12,001 nucleotides of DNA from Boothiomyces macroporosus (taxonomy: Eukaryota > Chytridiomycota > Chytridiomycetes > Rhizophydiales > Terramycetaceae). The notes under the pieces are model-generated. The model was given only the letters and a program-made list of their open reading frames with translations. It was not told the origin of the DNA and did no database searches. Shown one piece after another: positions 1 to 7,289 of this stretch (position 1 is the first letter of the stretch; every line of letters begins with the position of its first letter). The stretch spans positions 1 to 12,001 of the forward strand of contig JADGKB010000207.1 of NCBI GenBank assembly GCA_027604185.1, given 5' to 3'. Position numbers and translations under genes: made by a program.

Positions 1-522
1 TCTTATATCCGGTGTTAGATATAATTGTTTGGCATTTCAAGCAGGTCAATGTGTTCATGTTAATAGTACACATTCAGCAATATTCACTTCATATCAATTT
101 CGTATCAGGACAAGCTCAATAAAAGTAAGTTAAAAATGTACACCATTGTAAAGCTAGTTGACAGAATCCAGCTTTTTAATTTCGTAAACCAAAGATAGAA
201 TTTGAATGCAATGACGAAAGGTACTCTCTCAGAGAAGCAGTACTGTTCTAAAATCTATGATGAAAGATCAATATGGATACAATTTAAATCAGCAAGACTC
301 AATTGATAAAAAAGCAAATTTAAAAGTTAAAAATGAACATATTCGAATACTTCAAGATTTCAAGCTTCTTTTTGGATCAATAACATATCATAATTTAAGT
401 AATAGTTGTAACAGAGGGGCTTTATTTCATTATACAAGTATTATCAAAATGTTTATGGGCTGATAGAGACTTTGATCCAGATGGAGAATTAAATTGGGAT
501 AGTGCTGCATCTGTATATAAAA
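1..522 (+). other. Unresolved region with short open segments, possibly a broken or multi-intron gene
   Basis: No gene can be closed here. Several adjoining plus-strand segments are open in different frames. One (about 2-136) ends just before a GTAAGT. One (about 215-463) contains LQDFKLLFGSITYHNL. A third (about 405-530) contains LWADRDFDPDGELNWDSA, which resembles an imperfect EF-hand loop. Joining them would need gaps of roughly 11-29 nt, some with GT and AG ends, for example a 16-nt GTAATAGTTGTAACAG at 401-416. I could not separate true mini-introns from small indels in a decaying gene. The last segment would run into the opposite-strand gene that ends at 523. No family recognised. Confidence 0.2.
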
Positions 523-1221
523 TTATTTCCATGTACGTCTTGCTTCTGAACAAACACCAGCAGCGAAGGCACAACATAGTTCTTTATGTGGAGGGGTTGT
601 CAGAGTTTTTGCTATATCTTGTTTTGAAGGCAGTCGAAGTCCCAAATGTAAACGTAGGAAAAATTGCACTTTTTGAATGTAAATATCCTTATCTAATTCT
701 GCAATATTGATTCTGTTGCAGACTCTACATTTTTGATTCCATACTTTAACACAAAATTCACTCTTGTTTGTGTATATTTCTACGCAAATCTTTCCACTCC
801 TCCAACAGATTTCCTTTTTCTTGTGTTTACAAATGAATGTTCCAACAACATGTCTTCGCACAGGTTTGGTGTTTTCAAAAATCTTGTAATTCAATAATAG
901 TGGCTGTTCGTGTTCTCTTATCAATTCAATGGCAGCTTGAATGTTCAATAAATGATAAAATATATAATCTCCACTAGCACTCCTTTCCGTTTCAGGCCCA
1001 TCCCATTTCTGCAATAATACAATATTATTTTCAATTTCTCTTTGGATTTTCTCTCCTTTTTTGTCCTCTAGGCATTAACTTGTACTTTTACCTTCTTGGA
1101 TTCTATTATCATTCTCAATTCGTTGCCTTTCCAGCTGGTTCACTCTCCTATCATTTTCGATTCGTTGCCTGTATCTTCTCTCTCTTTCTGTTCGTTGGAG
1201 AAGTGCTTGTCTTTTTGCAGA
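523..1221 (-). CDS. Coiled-coil protein with degenerate 3CxxC-type zinc finger; 5' end unresolved, apparent frameshift
   Basis: The downstream exon runs from 1067 to the TAA at 523-525. Its C-terminal half resembles 3CxxC zinc-binding domains: GTFICKHKKKEICWRSGKI, then NQKCRVCNRI, then PHKELCCAFAAGVC. Only the middle CxxC pair is canonical; the first and last are altered, so metal binding is doubtful. The upstream exon (1221-1092) encodes an Arg/Glu/Gln-rich coiled coil with a repeated RQRIEND motif. The exons join in phase 1 across an intron at 1091-1068 (24 nt), or 1085-1068 (18 nt) with the other GT. No in-frame ATG exists in this stretch. Upstream of a run of five A (minus strand, 1216-1212), the open frame continues one base out of register as KWVAAIRLKTIDLQK, suggesting a one-base deletion or an assembly error. 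A possible first ATG is at 1445-1443. The function is unknown; it may be a pseudogene. Confidence 0.5.
1068..1091 (-). other. Candidate mini-intron (24 or 18 nt) in the zinc-finger gene
   Basis: GT...AG segment joining the coiled-coil exon to the zinc-finger exon. Retention would place a TAA in the downstream frame. It has the TTAAT branch-like motif seen in the better-supported introns of this window, followed by GCCTAG. Both possible donors (GT at 1091 or 1085) keep the frame, so the exact 5' end is not settled. Confidence 0.5.
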
Positions 1222-1596
1222 TCAATTGTCTTCAATCGAATAGCAGCAACCCATTTAAAAAATAATTGGGAGTTACAAAATTTGGGTGCTTCAAAACGCA
1301 GTAATTGTATTATAATTAGAAATGAAAATAAGCAGATTGCTTCATCTATTCCATAGTAGTACGACTGGAGATTCTAGTAGGGTATACTGGTCACGGTGAA
1401 TTGTACCTTAAACAGAAATACAGAGTTATTGCAAGCTAAACACATAGCTAACTGTAAAATCTAGCAAGTTCTCATACTGTGGCCAACTCATCAAGTTTTC
1501 GACTGGTTGTGATCAAAGTTTACTTTTGTGTCTGCCAATCGAAATTTGGGATAGAATCTGGCTATTCTGTAGTTACTCTAATGAATACAAGCGAAT
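1222..1596. other. No closed gene; probable 5' part of the minus-strand zinc-finger gene
   Basis: On the minus strand a frame is open from about 1372 down to 1212, with LRFEAPKF and KWVAAIRLKTIDLQK, one base out of register with the coiled coil below. A minus-strand ATG at 1445 could connect to it through a 21-nt GT...AG segment (about 1393-1373), but its GTGACC donor and CTAC branch are weak. The hydrophobic middle (ICLFSFLIII) may simply be translated non-coding AT-rich DNA. Plus-strand open frames here look like antisense shadows. Confidence 0.25.
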
Positions 1597-1866
1597 TACA
1601 AAGTGAATACGTAAAGAAAAGCACAGAGTCGTGCATATTTACTAAAGCAGCAGGAAATGGAAACTTGGAAATATGAAATGGTTAAAATAGTATGATTGTC
1701 TTTGGAATGCAATACCTTTCGTCGAGCAGCGGGATATTGAAACCTGGACAATATCAAATGGTTAAAAGAGAATAAATGTCTGTGGGGTAAAGAAACATTC
1801 AAAAAACCAAAATGTAATGGTAATGCAGAATTACTGCAATATCTGATCAACCATTCAATAAACTAG
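1597..1866 (+). pseudogene. Decayed C-terminal end of an ankyrin-repeat gene
   Basis: Conceptual translation shows repeats of the type found in large ankyrin families: FTKAAGNGNLEI, then in shifted frame MKWLK, then NTFRRAAGY, a TGA, and NLDNIKWLKENKCLWGKETF followed by AELLQYLI. The open frame is broken by at least two frameshifts between about 1670 and 1700 and by the TGA at 1738-1740, so no functional product is expected. The end, TAG at 1864-1866, is preceded by AATAAA at 1857-1862, matching the terminal layout of intact genes nearby. The repeat style (WLKENxCLW) differs from the LLLxDxRVDP style of the neighbouring ankyrin gene, so this is not simply its broken 5' part. The left boundary is approximate. 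Mini-introns cannot remove the in-repeat TGA in any way I could find. Confidence 0.7.
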
Positions 1867-2082
1867 ATATAATATTACGCGTCCGTATAGTAACGTATAT
1901 CCCAATGTTCGTTATATATAATTTCGGTCAGAAATCGATAGTTGGTTTATTTGCGAGAATACGTTCGTTTCTTCCAACGCAACTGTATCCTTATTTGACT
2001 CCAATCCTCCAATCTGTCTCTGATCTACGTCTAACCCTGACTGGCTGCAACCCTAACTCTGCCCAGGATTTTTCCAAGTGAA
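1867..2082. promoter_or_regulatory. Upstream region of the ankyrin gene
   Basis: A 216-nt gap between the ankyrin relic and the intact ankyrin gene. It contains a TATATA stretch near 1912-1919, about 165 nt before the ATG, then a pyrimidine-rich tract leading to the start. CTAACCCT and CCCTAACT occur near 2031-2057. No defined promoter element can be claimed. Confidence 0.25.
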
Positions 2083-4050
2083 ATGATATTCAGTGAAATC
2101 AACAATGAATATTTTCTAATTGCAAAATACTTTACACTGTCAGAATTAATTCAATTCCTATCAGCCATCAAGTGTGACGTGGATTTTAAAACACACATCA
2201 ACAAGATTTATTTCCGGCAGTCGATTCTAGAATATTTCAAATGCGACGAAAGGGGTCCAATCAATTACAGGCCATACTTTACTCGGTTTGAAGAGTTTAT
2301 CGAGTTTCTATACAATACCGGAAATTTGGTTCAAGCGATTTTAAAGATCAAGCACATGATGTTCATCCAGCCTTATTTTCGTTTTAATCAGTTTGATCCC
2401 AGGCAAGTGATGGTGGAGAATAGTATTGAATACCTCGCGTCTTTGGCGTTCCATGCGCAGAGCAATTTCCAGCGATTGCTCAATCACTCTGTGGTTAGAG
2501 GATCCATGTATGGACTAGAGTACTTTTTAAAGTCATCGATAGACCTAGACTTCAACACTACATTTATCATAGCAGTGAAATTAAACAGACTAGAAATGGT
2601 AAAACTGCTCCTCAAAGATCCAAGAGTAGATCCATGTTGTTTCAATAATCGAGCACTGGAGATTGCATGCAGAACGAATATTGCGATGGTACAAGTATTG
2701 CTGGATGATAAAAGAACATTTTCCAAGTTTGCAGTGGTATGTGCTAGTTATAAAGGCAATTTGCCGATAGTTCAACTTCTACTGCAAGATGATAGATTTA
2801 TACTCACAAATAGAGCCCTCAGAGATGCTGTTACTATGGGGCACACAGAAATTGCAAAACTATTGGTTGAAAAAGGGTTGGATCCCAGTGTGGATGATAA
2901 TTTGAATATTCAAAGAGCTGCTCAAAATGGACATTATAGTCTGGTAGAATACCTGCTCAGAGACCCTAGAGTAGATCCAGCAAGTAAAAACAATCAAGCT
3001 GTTGGCCAGGCTGCAAGAAGAGGATATCTGGATATAGTAAAGCTACTATTGACGGACAAACGGGTTAAAGTAAATAATCGGTCAATAGTGGAAGCTGCTA
3101 TTGGTGGGCATTTTGAAACGGTAGAATTTTTGACTATTGAATTTGATATTGTTGCTGTCGATTCAGCACTAAATGATAAACTAGGCATATATTGCGCCTG
3201 CGTCCACAGAGGAAAGTTAGACATTTTGGATCTCGTTCATCCGTTCCTAGAGAAATCTCCAACGATTGAAGAGTACCCGTACAAAGCAAGATTACAGTCT
3301 GCATTCATAAAAGCCGCCAGGAAAGGCTATACTAAAGTTGTGAAATTTCTTGTACAAAATGCAAAAGTCAATCCATCAATTGAAAATAACTCTGCTTTCA
3401 TGTATGCAGTGAAACGCGGTCATGATGATATTGTAGCATTTCTGCTTGAGCAAAGCTCTGTTGATCCAGCAAATGTGGTAAATGCAAGTTTCAATAGAAA
3501 TGAACCAATTAGGGAAGCTGCATCAAGTGGATATTCGAGAATAGTAGAGTTACTTTTATCTCAACAAACAGTAGATCCCAATGTAGCTCCATACGGAAAA
3601 GCGCCTCCACTTGCTCTTGCAGTAATTAATGGCCATGTTGATGTAGTAAAAGCTCTCCTCAAAAACCGAAAAGTTGATCCAGCAGTGAACGATAGTATGG
3701 CATTTCGCGAAGCTGCCAAGAAGGAAAACATTGAAATACTTGACCTACTTTTAAAAGATGGTCGGTCCAAATTCAACGCTAAAAAGAATGAAGCATTCAT
3801 ATCAGCAATTAAAGTTGGCAATCCACAAATAATCAGATTGCTCTTGAATGAAAAAACTATATCTCCAAATGCAGAAAACAATTTTGCAATTAAACATTGC
3901 GCTCAAATGGGGAATTTGGAGCTTGTAGAAATGCTCTTGAGTGATGTGCGTGTAGATCATACCTGTGATAACAACCATGCTTTATGGCGAGCTGAGTTGT
4001 ATGGACATACTAAAGTAGCTGAATTATTAAATGGCTTTAATAAAAAGTGA
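2083..4050 (+). CDS. Ankyrin-repeat protein, 655 aa, possibly F-box-like at the N-terminus
   Basis: An uninterrupted frame from ATG to TGA. Residues about 130-650 form some 16-17 ankyrin repeats with the recurrent pattern AxxxGHxxIVxLLLxDxRVDP, for example residues 171-184 (EMVKLLLKDPRVDP), 281-299 and 513-533. This predicts an elongated solenoid for protein binding. There is no signal peptide and no membrane segment, so a cytosolic or nuclear location is inferred. Residues 1-40 (SEINNEYFLIAKYFTLSELI onward) resemble the F-box layout often fused to ankyrin arrays in fungi, which would suggest a ubiquitin-ligase substrate adaptor. That likeness is by eye and weak. Residues 350-405 are irregular, with a longer insert between repeats. 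AATAAA at 4039-4044 lies within the last codons. It stands downstream of a decayed ankyrin gene and converges with the Yip1-family gene. The binding partner is unknown. Confidence 0.93.
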   Translation: MIFSEINNEYFLIAKYFTLSELIQFLSAIKCDVDFKTHINKIYFRQSILEYFKCDERGPINYRPYFTRFEEFIEFLYNTGNLVQAILKIKHMMFIQPYFRFNQFDPRQVMVENSIEYLASLAFHAQSNFQRLLNHSVVRGSMYGLEYFLKSSIDLDFNTTFIIAVKLNRLEMVKLLLKDPRVDPCCFNNRALEIACRTNIAMVQVLLDDKRTFSKFAVVCASYKGNLPIVQLLLQDDRFILTNRALRDAVTMGHTEIAKLLVEKGLDPSVDDNLNIQRAAQNGHYSLVEYLLRDPRVDPASKNNQAVGQAARRGYLDIVKLLLTDKRVKVNNRSIVEAAIGGHFETVEFLTIEFDIVAVDSALNDKLGIYCACVHRGKLDILDLVHPFLEKSPTIEEYPYKARLQSAFIKAARKGYTKVVKFLVQNAKVNPSIENNSAFMYAVKRGHDDIVAFLLEQSSVDPANVVNASFNRNEPIREAASSGYSRIVELLLSQQTVDPNVAPYGKAPPLALAVINGHVDVVKALLKNRKVDPAVNDSMAFREAAKKENIEILDLLLKDGRSKFNAKKNEAFISAIKVGNPQIIRLLLNEKTISPNAENNFAIKHCAQMGNLELVEMLLSDVRVDHTCDNNHALWRAELYGHTKVAELLNGFNKK

Positions 4051-4533
4051 ACAGTGCAATTCATTCTTTTCATTCTTTTGGTAGGAATGGTTTCATGGGA
4101 ATTTAGAGAGTGTTCAATAGTATTCCAGGATGTGATTGGAATATAATAATACTTTCTATATGACTCTTGTGATTGGTATTAATAGATCATTCTATTGCTT
4201 AATAGACATTGACCAAATATGAAATTTAACTTGTTAAACTCTTGACATGGTGAGAAACGTGAACAGGATTCATTATTGTCCATTTCTTGAAATTACCCAT
4301 CTTTTCTGCAAAACTGGGTGTAATAGTACCTCTCTATTTCTTGAACATCCACAGACAATCTTTTTCCAACCTGATTTGAGATTCTTCAATCCTCATCACT
4401 ATAGGCGTTTGAGCAAAGTCCATTTTTTTGTATTCTCCATATTTAAAAGCTCCTTGCTCTCTATTCCCATATATAATCCCTAACACCTTCAACTATAGAG
4501 TGCACAAAAACCAAAGAATCATGAAAATATATT
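4051..4533. other. Convergent intergenic region with a possible minus-strand gene fragment
   Basis: It lies between the 3' ends of the ankyrin and Yip1-family genes. On the minus strand, 4495 down to about 4340 is open for 52 codons (with YGNREQGAFKYGEYKKMDFA), hits a TAG, and continues open for 37 codons (with TITPSFAEKMGNFKKW) to about 4224. A second minus frame over part of the same stretch is also open. The plus-strand 78-codon frame at 4247-4483 is rich in F, S, L and P, as antisense of Lys/Glu-rich coding sequence often is. I recognise no family; this may be a gene remnant or chance. Confidence 0.25.
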
Positions 4534-5254
4534 TTATTCAGAAATCAATATTAACCAACTAATCATGAAATAAAACAAAAAGATGGGGTAGATTGCCAGT
4601 AGCCTCTTGTTGTCCAAATTCATATCCGTCAAGAAATTAAGCGAAGCTAGGTTAGAAAGAATCAACCATAGGTAGCCCACACATAGGCAACTATAACACA
4701 CACGAATTTGATAATGTAAGGTATCGCCCAAGTAAACATTGACACAGCAACAAGTGGAAAGATGCAGTAGCCTAATACACACACCGACTGATAAAACGAT
4801 CTAGATTAAATATGGGTACATTGTGCCTCCCAACAATTTAGAGTTTAATGTAACTACAGCTGACCCGAACCATATAATGAAAAATGTTGCAGAAAAGACA
4901 GCTGGTCCCTGGTCTTTTAACGCAGTCAAACTCAATCTCCTGATTTTAAACAAAAATTACACAGAGAGCGCCAGACATAGTAATAACGGTCCCCACCAAT
5001 CCCAATCTCTCAAGAGATTCTGTTTATTGGTTTGACGAGGATCCAACACATGCCGAATCTTGTTCCATATGTTGGTTACATCTCTCATCTTTGTTAGTGA
5101 TGGTTACTATTGTGACTTTGATTGGTTCATCGAGTGTGTTTTCGATTTTGGGTTGCTCTGTCTGCGGTCCAATGTTTCCTTGAACACTAGTGATATCTAT
5201 TGCATGTGAAAATTCAATTTCTGGGTCTTGTAGCTGTGTGTATTTTCCAGCCAT
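4534..5254 (-). CDS. YIPF6/Yip4-like Yip1-family Golgi membrane protein, five exons, 213 aa
   Basis: Exons (minus): 5254-5108, 5088-4961, 4939-4820, 4800-4667, 4646-4534; total 642 nt including TAA. Yip1-family proteins span ER and Golgi membranes and bind Rab GTPases in vesicle transport. After splicing the family signatures appear in order: cytosolic TLDEPIKVTI (residues 40-49), LLRDWDWWGPLLL (74-86), AVVTLNSKLLGG (about 119-130), FYQSVCVLGYCIFPL (134-148) and NKRLLAIYPIFLFYF (about 188-202). The C-terminal half holds about five membrane spans. The closest layout I recall is YIPF6 of animals and Yip4 of yeast; the length (about 235 in those) agrees. The ATG opens the acidic cytosolic domain. 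The first two introns fall between TLDEP and WWGP and straight after the first membrane span; all four contain or cause a stop if retained. AATAAA overlaps the TAA (minus 4538-4533). Subfamily is less sure than family. Confidence 0.9.
4647..4666 (-). other. 20-nt spliceosomal intron 4 of the Yip1-family gene
   Basis: Sequence on the minus strand GTTGATTCTTTCTAACCTAG. Phase 1; joining gives an Ala codon and links VWATY to ASLNFLTDMN. It has CTAAC followed by CTAG. Retention creates a TGA at once. Confidence 0.9.
4801..4819 (-). other. 19-nt spliceosomal intron 3 of the Yip1-family gene
   Basis: Sequence on the minus strand GTACCCATATTTAATCTAG. Phase 2; joining rebuilds an Ile codon and restores SKLLGGT-I-SFYQSVCVLGY, a highly conserved family stretch. 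TTAAT is followed by CTAG. Confidence 0.9.
4940..4960 (-). other. 21-nt spliceosomal intron 2 of the Yip1-family gene
   Basis: It begins GTAATTTTTG and ends TTTAAAATCAG on the minus strand. Phase 2; the junction rebuilds a Val codon. It is a multiple of three but contains an in-frame TAA when retained. The TTTAAAAT stretch sits where the branch motif lies in the others. Confidence 0.88.
5089..5107 (-). other. 19-nt spliceosomal intron 1 of the Yip1-family gene
   Basis: Sequence on the minus strand GTAACCATCACTAACAAAG. Phase 0, between the codons for TI and MRD. It contains a textbook CTAAC branch motif whose A lies about 5 nt before the end of the intron. Reading through shifts the frame away from the RDWDWWGP motif. 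Confidence 0.88.
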
Positions 5255-5466
5255 TTGATTTGATTTTTAAATTTTCAAGCTTTTTCAATCTCTGAATCAG
5301 ATATGGTACTGGTTGAATATTACTAGGGTTAACTCCTGGGTTGACTCCTAGTACCATTGAATACGTACATACGAATCTAATGAGATTCAACGATAGCCGT
5401 ACTGTGCAATCTAATTAGATTGTTTGTCAGATCCCACCATAATGGCATGTAAATCACTCGAGTTCA
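5255..5466. promoter_or_regulatory. Upstream region of the Yip1-family gene with twin palindromes
   Basis: It lies between the 3' end of the seven-span gene and the start of the Yip1-family gene, both on the minus strand. It contains a 12-bp tandem repeat GGGTTRACTCCT (5326-5337, 5338-5349) and two related dyads: GAATCTAATGAGATTC (5373-5388) and a perfect 16-bp palindrome CAATCTAATTAGATTG (5407-5422), centres 34 bp apart. These could be protein-binding sites or 3' structures of the upstream gene; direction is not shown. Confidence 0.45.
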
Positions 5467-6231
5467 TTAATAGTTTTTATTACTGGAATCAGCTTCTTCT
5501 TTTGATATCTCTGCTGCCAGCATGCGACAGACAGAGTAGTGCAATAAGATTAATCCTACACTCCCCAGTAAGCTGACCAACCTTCCGTCTCTTCCCAAAT
5601 TAGAAATCAATAAAACGATTCCAAGCAGCCCATCAACCAACTGAAACCCAGATATAGCTATATAATTCAATCCCAGTTTACGCACCACACCATTGCTCAG
5701 CTGTGAGATATCCTTGATCAAATAAAGAATCCAAATTGTTGAAAACATTCGAGGAATACACACCGCACTCTGGATTATATTGACTGCAATTAGTGTTTGG
5801 AACATTGGAGGTAGGTCATAGTAAGCAGACAAGTAATCCAAAGTCAAAAAAATTCCATCAACAAAGAGCGCAATCGTAATCAAAAGTCTAGCAATATCAG
5901 CCATATATGCTTGTGACGGTCTAACTGCTTTGACAATTGCTATAAACTGTGAAAATTCTAGGTAGGCTATTGCTGGGCAACTTGTCATCCAAAATAAAGA
6001 GGCAATGACGTTCAGCACAGAGCTAGTAGATGTTGAAACGGAATTCAACTTTGAAATACATACTAGAACGTAATATGTACTGTATAGTAGGAATAGTCCC
6101 AGAGCTTTGAATCTATTTACTCTGCCGGTAGTAGCAACCACTGTAACCAGATCTGCAGCCAAAGTCATACAGAGTAGTAATTCACCAATTCTATCGTAAG
6201 CAAGATCATTGTTGAACAACGAGGTAGTCAT
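5467..6231 (-). CDS. Unrecognised integral membrane protein, about seven spans, 254 aa
   Basis: An uninterrupted frame from ATG (6231-6229) to TAA. Hydrophobic segments lie at about residues 14-36, 41-61, 71-100, 113-133, 145-172, 188-211 and 217-239, followed by a charged tail (EISKEEADSSNKNY). There is no cleavable signal peptide. Seven spans of this length recall small seven-helix proteins. The retinal-lysine context of rhodopsins is not evident, and I see no DRY or NPxxY motif of class A receptors, so receptor status is not supported. The last codons (AAT AAA AAC TAT TAA) contain AATAAA at minus 5481-5476. It is transcribed in the same direction as the Yip1-family gene, 212 bp upstream of it; the spacing gives no reason to link their functions. 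No family assigned. Confidence 0.8.
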   Translation of the reverse strand: MTTSLFNNDLAYDRIGELLLCMTLAADLVTVVATTGRVNRFKALGLFLLYSTYYVLVCISKLNSVSTSTSSVLNVIASLFWMTSCPAIAYLEFSQFIAIVKAVRPSQAYMADIARLLITIALFVDGIFLTLDYLSAYYDLPPMFQTLIAVNIIQSAVCIPRMFSTIWILYLIKDISQLSNGVVRKLGLNYIAISGFQLVDGLLGIVLLISNLGRDGRLVSLLGSVGLILLHYSVCRMLAAEISKEEADSSNKNY

Positions 6232-6864
6232 TTTTGAATACTGCCAAGATGCCGCTTTTTAACATTTAGTGGCTAGGCAACATGACACAGCGCCACCAAA
6301 TGTTGTTTATTCATTTGTACAAGAAACACTTGGCTCACAAGTACAATTCCTCGATAAATATAGATAGTCAACTACTATGAATATGCTCCGATTATCGGAA
6401 ACAATCTGTAACAATATGTGTTCAACTGTGCAAATTTGTTATATTCAGATCAACGTGGCGGTGGTGGGCTCTTTGAGCAAAAAAGGATATCCCTGACAAG
6501 TCCGAATTCTCATTGAGTTGGTCAGATGCTTATTGCATTACTAAATTGGTTCAAGTTAAATTTCATTCTATTGTTCAAAAACACTATTTCAAGGTTTTCT
6601 ACATACAGTACAATTTGGTCTTTATTCTTTGGCAAGTATATACTGTTCAAAGGGAATTGAACCAAATGTAAGACCAGTAGCCTAATTTGGAGCTATTCTA
6701 GATTAAAGCGAAAACATTTTCCTGGCTGATCTATTAGAATAACTAACCTCAAATAGAGGTAATACTCAGAGTATGAGCTCTTTCTGTCCCCAAATATACA
6801 AATCATTCAGTACATACCACTTTGGATTCATTTTGATACCAGCACGTTCTCTCACCATTAGTAA

Positions 6865-6882
6865 CTGATTATAAATAATCAG
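6865..6882. repeat. Short inverted repeat (8-bp arms, 2-nt spacer)
   Basis: CTGATTAT, AA, ATAATCAG: perfectly complementary arms. It lies about 410 bp upstream of the glycoprotein gene and 635 bp from the membrane gene start. It may be a dyad binding site; AT-rich DNA can produce such dyads by chance. Confidence 0.35.
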
Positions 6883-7252
6883 AAATAGCGATTCACAAAA
6901 GAAATGGGTTTTAGCTGAAATCACGCACACTATCAACAAACGATAAATCTAAGGTTTATATGGTTTACCGATACCTGTCCGCTTAAATTTCAAGTTCCAC
7001 TCTTTCAAAAGCTGTCAAATTTTGCTAATTGCACTTTTCAGCAAGATTTCGGTGACTGGGTTTGGGAATTCCACCGCCATTCAATTAAACAGCCATAATG
7101 TTGAAAAAATTCCAACACTCCCCTAGGACCCAAGACGCCCTGATTTCTTACTCCAAGATCCTATGATATTGAGGCTTTTGGATAGAAAAAAGTTTATATC
7201 ACCTATGGGAACAATGGAAAAAAGGCTTTGCTGAACAATATTGCGGAAAATG

Positions 7253-7260
7253 TATAAAAG
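7253..7260 (+). promoter_or_regulatory. TATA box of the glycoprotein gene
   Basis: TATAAAAG 37 nt upstream of the ATG at 7290. If initiation occurs about 30 nt downstream, the 5' leader would be only some 10 nt or less. The position and perfect consensus support the chosen start. Confidence 0.65.
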
Positions 7261-7289
7261 CAAAGGGACTTGAGCAAAAACCAGATAGA

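Larger units (their letters stand above)
6232..7289. other. Divergent intergenic region, about 1.06 kb
   Basis: It separates the minus-strand membrane gene from the plus-strand glycoprotein gene and must hold both promoters. I find no convincing gene. A 30-codon minus-strand frame (6858-6766, MVRERAGIKMNPKWYVLNDL onward) is too short to judge. There is an 8-bp-arm hairpin at 6865-6882 (CTGATTAT-AA-ATAATCAG). No tRNA or rRNA is seen. Confidence 0.4.

Noticed and set aside
221..240. 20-nt GTACTCTCTCAGAGAAGCAG as a firm intron
   Set aside because: Length and frame fit, but there is no branch-like motif and no recognised protein across the junction; left as a candidate only.
523..1014. Zinc-finger gene starting at TTG 1014
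   Set aside because: TTG is not a likely start; the frame continues upstream to an acceptor-like AG at 1068 and into a coiled-coil exon.
2029..2060. Telomere-like CTAACCCT and CCCTAACT near the ankyrin start
   Set aside because: Only two isolated motifs with no tandem array; not evidence of an interstitial telomere.
4534..4782. An 82-codon minus frame read as one membrane protein
   Set aside because: It starts with GTG and mixes a wrong-frame part of exon 4 with exon 5; the spliced Yip1-family model explains both parts.
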